NCBI RefSeq assembly: GCF_000374005.1
Contig: NZ_KB893134.1
Coordinates: 592,643 to 656,642 of the forward strand
Direction of reading: 5' to 3'
Source of the DNA: Kiloniella laminariae DSM 19542
GTDB taxonomy: Bacteria > Pseudomonadota > Alphaproteobacteria > Kiloniellales > Kiloniellaceae
DNA length: 64,000 nt
Position numbers and translations under genes: made by a program
Shown here: one piece after another, positions 58,668 through 64,000 of the stretch
Numbering within the stretch: position 1 is the first letter of the stretch
Layout: each line of letters starts with the position of its first letter
The notes under the pieces: generated by a model
Told to the model about the DNA's origin: nothing
Databases searched by the model: none
Seen by the model: only the letters and a program-made list of their open reading frames with translations

Positions 58668-61226
58668 CTAAAAGCGTTCCAGCAGTCGCTGAATATAAGT
58701 TTTTTCTTCCTGACTTCTGTTCCGGTCATTCCGTCGTTCTCTCAGCTCCTGCAAAATCCCCCTGCTTTCGAGGAAATCAGCTTCTTTGGGCAGAGGAACA
58801 CCTTGTTTTGTCATGGTACGGCCGTTTTCACCAAGATTTCGCCCAAAGGGATCGCGGCCTTTGCCACTTTGACCTCTGACCCATCCGCTTCCGCTTTCTG
58901 GTGCCTGACTGAGCATTTGCAGAAATTTTTCAGCAGCTTGTTCTGCCCCGTTTTGAAGTTTTCTCAAGCTGCGGGTTTGTGCCTGAACCGCCTGCTCCGT
59001 TTCCGTACCATCGCCATCCTGCCCCTGGAGTGCATCACGGGCGATGCCCATTGATTGCTCAGCCTGTTCGAGGTCATCAGGGATCTGCCCAAGCATGTCC
59101 TGTAGCTGTTGCATCAGTTGCTCCAGCTCCTGGCGGAGCTGTTCCTGGCTCTTGGCATCTCTCGCCTGGCGTTCACCCTCATTCTCTCCTTCGCCTTGGC
59201 CTTTGTCACCAGGGCGGCTGTTTCCGGGAATGTTCCGCGAAGAGGGTTGTTCGCCGGGTTCTTTCTTTTGCCCGCCTTGTCGACTTTCGTCCAGTTCCTG
59301 CTGTCGCTTATAACTGTTTTCCAGAAGCTCTTCCTGTCGTTTGATCAGGTCCTGCAGTTCTTCGAAAGCACGACGGCCAGCCTCGCTCATCGGGTTTTGC
59401 TGTTGTTGGCCCTGCTGGAAGGCCATATTCTCAAGCATGTTTTGCAAGTCTGAAAGCAGCTTCTGAGCTTCGTCGAGCTGTCCGTTTTCTGCCAGCATCC
59501 TTGCCTGGTCAATCATCTCTTGCAGATCTTTTTGATCAACCGTCATCTGGTCGTCGGGAATCGGAGAGGGGGGCTGGTTCTTTTCGTTTTTGAGAAATTC
59601 TTCAAGCATGTTGGTCAGCAATGAATCGACAGCCTGTTGCAGTTGATCCATGAGCTGGGCGATTTCTTCCATACCAGCATCTGCCGCCAGGGCCTCACGG
59701 AGCTGTTCCTGTATCTGTCTCAGGTCTCTTTGGGCTGTACTTAACCGGCCGTTTTCGAGATGGAGAGCTGTTCTCCACAACAGGTTTTGACTTTCAGCGA
59801 CACTGTCTTCGGACGGCCTGTGCAGCAGATTTTTTCCGGCAACCGAAAGAGCCAGGGAAACCAGACTGTCATAATCGTAATTTTGCGGCTGTTTGACCAA
59901 AGCATCCAGGGAAAGCATGACCTTGACGTTATTTCGGCGCTGGACAAGATCCTTGCGCAGGCTAACAAGGGTTCTGGCCAGAGGGTGGGTGAAGGTTCGC
60001 TCGGGCAATCTTATCTTTACCTGATCCCCGAGGCCGATTTGTCCAATTCTATCTTTTGTACTCAATTGCAGCCAGACTTCTTCGCCTGCCCAGATATGGT
60101 CCGTAAGATCCAGGAAGTGCAGGCTCTGGTATTGCTGTTCATTGCTGGCGGGCAGAGGCAGGGTGTATTTTTCAGCTGCATCAGGGTCGTTTTGCCAGAA
60201 GGTGATACCGAGTTCGGTGGTGCCGTAGTCATCGCGTGTTTCAAAAACCAGTCTGAGTAATCCCTGGGTGTTTCCAAGAGGTTTTTCGAGCAAGATGACA
60301 CTGGGCGGCAGGTCTTCCTTGAGATCGAATTCTGTTTCGATCAGGCTTTGAAAGCCTGATCTGACAGAGAAAGTGCCGCTTTCTGTCAATTGAAATGAGC
60401 TTTGGAAAGAGGTCTCTCCGGTCTGCTCGAAAGCAAGATCCTTGCTCGCCAACCTCAGGTCTGGAGGGTTCTCAGGACCATGAACCTGGATAATGGCTCG
60501 GCTGTTTTCGGGGAGGTCCAGTCGAGGAGGAATGTGAAAATCCTGATCAAAAAACAGGGGTGCGGCCCCGGTGTAGTCAGGGGGGGTAAGCCAGATGCTG
60601 TATCGGGTGCCGACGCCGGACGATGTGGTCAAGAGGCTGCTAATATTTAAGCTCTTGTTCAGGCGTTCCGGCCAGAGATCAATTGAAAAGAGGGCAATAA
60701 ACAAGCCCAAGGCCAGGAGGCTGCGTAACCCGTAGGGATCTTTGCTTATCATCAGAGGGGTGGTCTGGGGGATACGCAAGGATTTGAGGTCACGGGCAAG
60801 CCGAAACTTGTTTTCTTGCCAGAGCCGGAGGCCGTTTGCCGTGACCTGAACAGGACGGTCACCCAGGCTACTGAGGGGACGGTGGGCCAGAGAGTTGTTT
60901 ACTTCGAGCCGTCGATAGATCGCGTGTCGGCTGGGTAACCTGACCTTTAGACAAAACCAGACAGCAGTTCCCAGAAGCAACAGGCCAGAACTGATGAGGA
61001 AAACAAGATGAAGCCATACTGGGAAGTTGCCGACTAATCCAAGAAGCATCCAGAGGGCAACAGCTGAGAAACTGACGCAGAAGGGCCAGGAGGCAGCCCA
61101 GAAGGCATCAACAGAAAGAACCAGCCGCGTTAGAAACACGGCTTTCCGCAAATTTCGCGGCAGATCGGGCTCTGGTCTGTCGCCTCCGGTTATCTTGGCT
61201 GTCGAGGGCGGGTTGTCTTTCTGCAT
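58668..61226 (-). CDS. DUF4175 / TIGR02302-type large membrane protein
   Basis: An 852-residue protein of the alphaproteobacterial DUF4175 family, without known function. Three membrane segments lie in the first 180 residues (about 35-55, 58-95 and 175-190), followed by a beta-rich periplasmic region (about 200-420) and a long helical C-terminal half rich in Gln, Glu and Leu. The Gln-rich tracts (such as QQGQQQQNPMSEAGRRAFEE and LEQLMQQLQDMLGQIPDDL) suggest coiled coils. The start at the ATG giving MQKDNPPSTA is preferred over a longer frame. It converges on cpdR with 8 bases between stops, and lysA is just upstream on the same strand. Confidence 0.87.
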   Translation of the reverse strand: MQKDNPPSTAKITGGDRPEPDLPRNLRKAVFLTRLVLSVDAFWAASWPFCVSFSAVALWMLLGLVGNFPVWLHLVFLISSGLLLLGTAVWFCLKVRLPSRHAIYRRLEVNNSLAHRPLSSLGDRPVQVTANGLRLWQENKFRLARDLKSLRIPQTTPLMISKDPYGLRSLLALGLFIALFSIDLWPERLNKSLNISSLLTTSSGVGTRYSIWLTPPDYTGAAPLFFDQDFHIPPRLDLPENSRAIIQVHGPENPPDLRLASKDLAFEQTGETSFQSSFQLTESGTFSVRSGFQSLIETEFDLKEDLPPSVILLEKPLGNTQGLLRLVFETRDDYGTTELGITFWQNDPDAAEKYTLPLPASNEQQYQSLHFLDLTDHIWAGEEVWLQLSTKDRIGQIGLGDQVKIRLPERTFTHPLARTLVSLRKDLVQRRNNVKVMLSLDALVKQPQNYDYDSLVSLALSVAGKNLLHRPSEDSVAESQNLLWRTALHLENGRLSTAQRDLRQIQEQLREALAADAGMEEIAQLMDQLQQAVDSLLTNMLEEFLKNEKNQPPSPIPDDQMTVDQKDLQEMIDQARMLAENGQLDEAQKLLSDLQNMLENMAFQQGQQQQNPMSEAGRRAFEELQDLIKRQEELLENSYKRQQELDESRQGGQKKEPGEQPSSRNIPGNSRPGDKGQGEGENEGERQARDAKSQEQLRQELEQLMQQLQDMLGQIPDDLEQAEQSMGIARDALQGQDGDGTETEQAVQAQTRSLRKLQNGAEQAAEKFLQMLSQAPESGSGWVRGQSGKGRDPFGRNLGENGRTMTKQGVPLPKEADFLESRGILQELRERRNDRNRSQEEKTYIQRLLERF

Positions 61227-61293
61227 CAGTACAAATGATTCCTGTAGAAATTCATTTGAACATCCCGCCCTGAACAAGATTATCCGTAAAGGA

Positions 61294-62565
61294 TTATGAG
61301 GATAGCCACTCAGGCAGGAGGTCCTGACCTATAAGTGTATCATAATCAATCCGTTTGCGAACCACTGCATATTTATCCCCTTTGACCAGCACTTCTGGTG
61401 CATTCAGCCGGCTGTTGTAACTGGAAGACATCACCGCGCCGTAAGCGCCAGCTGATTCCATTGCCAGAAGGTCACCTGCTTTTACAGGAGGAAGAGGTCG
61501 TTGGCGGGCAAAGGTGTCGCCTGATTCACAGATCGGGCCGACAACGTCACAAGATGAAATCTCCGCATCTGCTTCCGGTTCGTTCAAAGGAGTTATGTCA
61601 TGCCAGGCGTCGTAAAGGGAGGGGCGGATCAGGTCGTTCATGGCTGCATCTATAATCACGAAGCGCCGATTTGAACCCTCTTTGACATAGATGGTCTCTG
61701 TAACCAGTACACCTGCATTGCCAACAAGGAAGCGCCCGGGTTCAAAGATGCATTCCGCATCCAGTCCCTGTACAACTTCACTGACCGTTTTGGCGTAAAT
61801 AGCAAGATCTGGCGGGGTTTCATCATTGTACTGAATACCGAGACCGCCCCCAAAATCAATACGTTTGAGGGGAAGACCAGCTTGTTTGAGTTCGCTATAG
61901 AGGCCTGCCAGACGCTCGAAAGCGTCTTTGAAGGGGCTGGCATCGGTCAATTGAGAACCGATGTGAACCGCAAGGCTTTCGATAGCTATATTGGGAAGGT
62001 CGGTGGCTCGCTCGACAAATTCACGTACCCGCGGAATATCGATACCAAACTTGTTTTCGGCCTTACCTGTAGAAATTTTGGCATGGGTCTTGGCGTCAAC
62101 ATCAGGGTTTATCCGAAAGGCGATGGGAGCCACGACACCCATTTTTTGAGCAACGGCAGAAAGGGCTTCCAGCTCAGGCAGGGATTCCACATTAAACTGC
62201 AGAATGCCGACTTTCAGGCCGAGAGCCATTTCTTCGGGCTTTTTACCAACTCCGGCAAAGACAATCTTCTTGGGATCTATGCCTGCCGCAAGAGCACGGC
62301 GCAGTTCGCCTTCGGATACAACATCTGCTCCGGCTCCGGCTGCGGCCAGTGTACTGATGACAGACTGGTTGGAGTTAGCCTTCAGGGCATAAAAGATTGT
62401 ACCTTTAACGCCTGCATCTTTAAGGGCAGAGGCAAAGGCATTATAAGCGTTGACCATCGCGGCGGTGGAATAGCAGAAAAACGGCGTTCCGACTTCGCGG
62501 GCAATGTCTTCCAGCGGCAGGTCCTCTACATGGAGCCTGCCGTTGCGGTATTCAAAAGAACTCAT
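61294..62565 (-). CDS. lysA: diaminopimelate decarboxylase
   Basis: Last step of lysine synthesis, PLP-dependent, 423 residues. The Schiff-base Lys62 is in FYALKANSN; HIGSQL and GGGLGIQY contact PLP phosphate; EPGRFLVGNAG and CDVVGPICESGDTFA hold substrate-binding and active-site Cys residues, and SAGAYGAVMSSSYNSR the final Tyr. It completes the pathway that uses DapD and DapE at the left of this window. It is one base after the small lipoprotein gene, in the unit argH-lipoprotein-lysA. Confidence 0.97.
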   Translation of the reverse strand: MSSFEYRNGRLHVEDLPLEDIAREVGTPFFCYSTAAMVNAYNAFASALKDAGVKGTIFYALKANSNQSVISTLAAAGAGADVVSEGELRRALAAGIDPKKIVFAGVGKKPEEMALGLKVGILQFNVESLPELEALSAVAQKMGVVAPIAFRINPDVDAKTHAKISTGKAENKFGIDIPRVREFVERATDLPNIAIESLAVHIGSQLTDASPFKDAFERLAGLYSELKQAGLPLKRIDFGGGLGIQYNDETPPDLAIYAKTVSEVVQGLDAECIFEPGRFLVGNAGVLVTETIYVKEGSNRRFVIIDAAMNDLIRPSLYDAWHDITPLNEPEADAEISSCDVVGPICESGDTFARQRPLPPVKAGDLLAMESAGAYGAVMSSSYNSRLNAPEVLVKGDKYAVVRKRIDYDTLIGQDLLPEWLSS

Positions 62566-62566
62566 A

Positions 62567-62833
62567 TCAGTTTCCGTAAGTCGTGGTCTTGGTCCGGGAA
62601 TTTTTGCGGATATTCAAACCCTGAGGCAGAAGGTTCTCTTCTTCTACAGTCTGTGCCGGAGCAGAGGAAGTAGCAGGGGTCACTGAAGGAGGATAGGGAT
62701 ACTGTGCCGGATAGTCCCAATCACCCTCAGGCCGATCAAGTTTGCCGACCTTGCCACAACTGGCCAGGAGCAACAAACCCGCCAGGAAAATCCCGGCTCT
62801 AAAGACAGTTTTCCCTGTTGAGGAATAGGTCAT
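62567..62833 (-). CDS. small lipoprotein, LptM/YifL-like
   Basis: An 88-residue lipoprotein with a hydrophobic signal sequence and the lipobox LLASC (Cys26), followed by [13 protein letters not shown] and a Pro-rich tail ([16 protein letters not shown]). The Gly-Lys/Gln-x-Gly-x-Leu pattern after the Cys is that of the LptM (YifL) family, which in E. coli helps the LptDE lipopolysaccharide translocon mature. The family gene lies between argH and lysA in many proteobacteria, as here. It overlaps the argH stop by four bases. Confidence 0.87.
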   Translation of the reverse strand: MTYSSTGKTVFRAGIFLAGLLLLASCGKVGKLDRPEGDWDYPAQYPYPPSVTPATSSAPAQTVEEENLLPQGLNIRKNSRTKTTTYGN

Positions 62834-63999
62834 CGGATAAAACGCTCCCGGGCGGCTTTGGCCGCTGCCTTGACATTTTCAGGTGCGGTGCCACCAAAAC
62901 TTGTGCGGCTCTGCGTGGATTGCTCAACGGTAAGAAAACGGAATATTTCCTGTGTGATCCTTGGCTCGACGGACTGCATTTCTGCAAGATCCAGTTCACT
63001 GATATCACATTTTTTGTCTTCTGCCTTCTTCACAATCGTACCCGTAACGTGATGGGCATCCCGGAAGGGGAGACCAAGTTCACGCACAAGCCAATCGGCC
63101 AGGTCTGTCGCTGTCAGAAAACCGTCAGCAGTGGCGGCATGCAGTTTGTCGCGGTTGGCTTTCATATCGGTAACCATACCAGTCATAGCTGTTACGCAGA
63201 GGATCAGGGTATCTGCAGCGTCAAAAACAGGCTCTTTATCTTCCTGCATGTCCTTGCCGTAGGTCAGGGGAAGACCTTTCATGACGACGAGCAGGGTGTT
63301 GAGCGAGCCGATAACACGTCCGGCCTTGCCCCGGATCAGTTCTGCTGCATCGGGGTTTTTCTTCTGCGGCATGATCGAGCTGCCGGTGGTGAAAGCATCG
63401 GAGAGGGTGACAAATCCAAAGCCCTGAGAGCACCAGATGACCAGTTCTTCAGCAAAGCGGGAGAGATGGATGGCCATGATGGCCCCGGCGGACATGAATT
63501 CGAGAGCATAGTCACGATCAGAGACAGAATCGAGGGAGTTTGCGGTCGGACGATCAAATGCAAGAGCCGTGGCCGTAGCGTGACGGTCGATTGGAAAGGA
63601 TGTTCCGGCCAGAGCTGCAGCACCGAGGGGGCATTCATTCAGACGCTTGCGGCAGTCAACCAGGCGGCTGCGATCCCGGCCAAACATCTCGACATAGGCG
63701 AGCATATGATGCCCGAAGGTAACTGGCTGTGCTGCTTGCAGATGGGTATAGCCGGGCATGACTATGTCGTGGTTTTTTTCGGCCTGATCAATCAGAGCCT
63801 CAATCAGCAGCCCGGTCTGTTTATCCAGCTCATCAATTGCACCGCGAACCCAGAGTTTAAAGTCTGTTGCAACCTGGTCGTTTCTGGATCTGGCGGTGTG
63901 CAAACGGCCTGCTGCATCGCCGATCAATTCACGCAATCTGTTTTCGACATTCATATGAATATCTTCGAGCGCAGCAGAGAAGGTAAAACGTCCTTCCTG
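62830..63999 (-). CDS. argH: argininosuccinate lyase (5' end outside window)
   Basis: Splits argininosuccinate into arginine and fumarate. About 390 C-terminal residues are seen; the frame is open to the right edge, with [21 protein letters not shown] close to the edge, so an internal ATG at 63954 is not the start. Fumarase-superfamily motifs are [13 protein letters not shown], the catalytic His in [17 protein letters not shown] and the loop [20 protein letters not shown] with its catalytic Ser. It heads argH-lipoprotein-lysA as far as can be seen. Confidence 0.97.
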   Translation of the reverse strand, partial: QEGRFTFSAALEDIHMNVENRLRELIGDAAGRLHTARSRNDQVATDFKLWVRGAIDELDKQTGLLIEALIDQAEKNHDIVMPGYTHLQAAQPVTFGHHMLAYVEMFGRDRSRLVDCRKRLNECPLGAAALAGTSFPIDRHATATALAFDRPTANSLDSVSDRDYALEFMSAGAIMAIHLSRFAEELVIWCSQGFGFVTLSDAFTTGSSIMPQKKNPDAAELIRGKAGRVIGSLNTLLVVMKGLPLTYGKDMQEDKEPVFDAADTLILCVTAMTGMVTDMKANRDKLHAATADGFLTATDLADWLVRELGLPFRDAHHVTGTIVKKAEDKKCDISELDLAEMQSVEPRITQEIFRFLTVEQSTQSRTSFGGTAPENVKAAAKAARERFIR

Positions 64000-64000
64000 G

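Noticed and set aside
1-64000. CRISPR array, insertion sequence, prophage or toxin-antitoxin pair
   Set aside because: No spaced direct-repeat array, transposase, integrase or phage-like gene is present, and no small gene pair looks like a toxin and antitoxin.

Overview
The window is a gene-dense stretch of a Gram-negative alphaproteobacterial chromosome. Evidence for this class: the rpmH-rnpA-yidD-yidC-engB-argB block without dnaA, a succinylase-type lysine pathway (dapD, dapE, lysA), DUF2336, DUF2125, DUF985 and DUF4175 proteins, a CpdR-like receiver protein, a PhaR-type polyhydroxyalkanoate regulator, and linked MetX/MetW. Gene content would suit a free-living, probably aquatic member of the Rhodospirillales/Kiloniellales type, but the genus cannot be fixed from the sequence alone. 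There is no phage, insertion sequence or CRISPR array; this is mostly core chromosome with a few accessory patches.

Layout. 0-9 kb: 3' end of a DUF4139 gene, rmuC, the def-fmt-truA translation/tRNA group, then dapD-dapE with a membrane protein, and a HAD nucleotidase. 9-14 kb: an accessory patch with an eptA-like phosphoethanolamine transferase broken by two frameshifts, a tandem 23-bp repeat, a PAS-GAF-GGDEF cyclase and a DUF2336 protein. 14-18.7 kb: argB, engB and the rpmH-rnpA-yidD-yidC operon, read leftward from a near-consensus promoter. 19-29 kb: a TVP38 protein, a mercuric-reductase-like flavoprotein and an orphan histidine kinase in tandem, then rRNA methyltransferase, panC, gpt, a TauE-type exporter, an HpxW/YwrD-like gamma-glutamyltransferase relative and an unknown lipoprotein.

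30-34 kb: tRNA-Arg(ACG), then a cobalamin-type ABC importer behind a cobalamin riboswitch, with a Zur-box-like palindrome between riboswitch and first gene. 34-43 kb: a receiver-only regulator, a solitary rmlB-like dehydratase, an XRE regulator divergent from a GGDEF/EAL protein across an AT-rich spacer full of TGAAA/TTTCA half-sites, and a polyhydroxybutyrate cluster (phaR, a small unknown gene, a short class III-like phaC, phaA, phaB). 43-52 kb: HAD, cupin, GST, gloB, a methyltransferase, metX-metW (methionine), and a chorismate mutase-hisC-prephenate dehydrogenase operon (aromatic amino acids). 52-64 kb: DUF2125, a ChaC-like cyclotransferase, ftsE-ftsX-ydcF-plsC-zinc ribbon (cell envelope and division), a DUF3426 protein, cpdR, a DUF4175 protein, and lysA-lipoprotein-argH, which runs off the right edge.

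The observations I rate highest are the possible dual cobalamin/zinc control of the importer, the small gene overlapping the short PHA synthase (a candidate unrecognised synthase partner), the doubly frameshifted transferase with homopolymer tracts, and the operator-like cluster ahead of the c-di-GMP gene. No wholly new system could be demonstrated from sequence alone.
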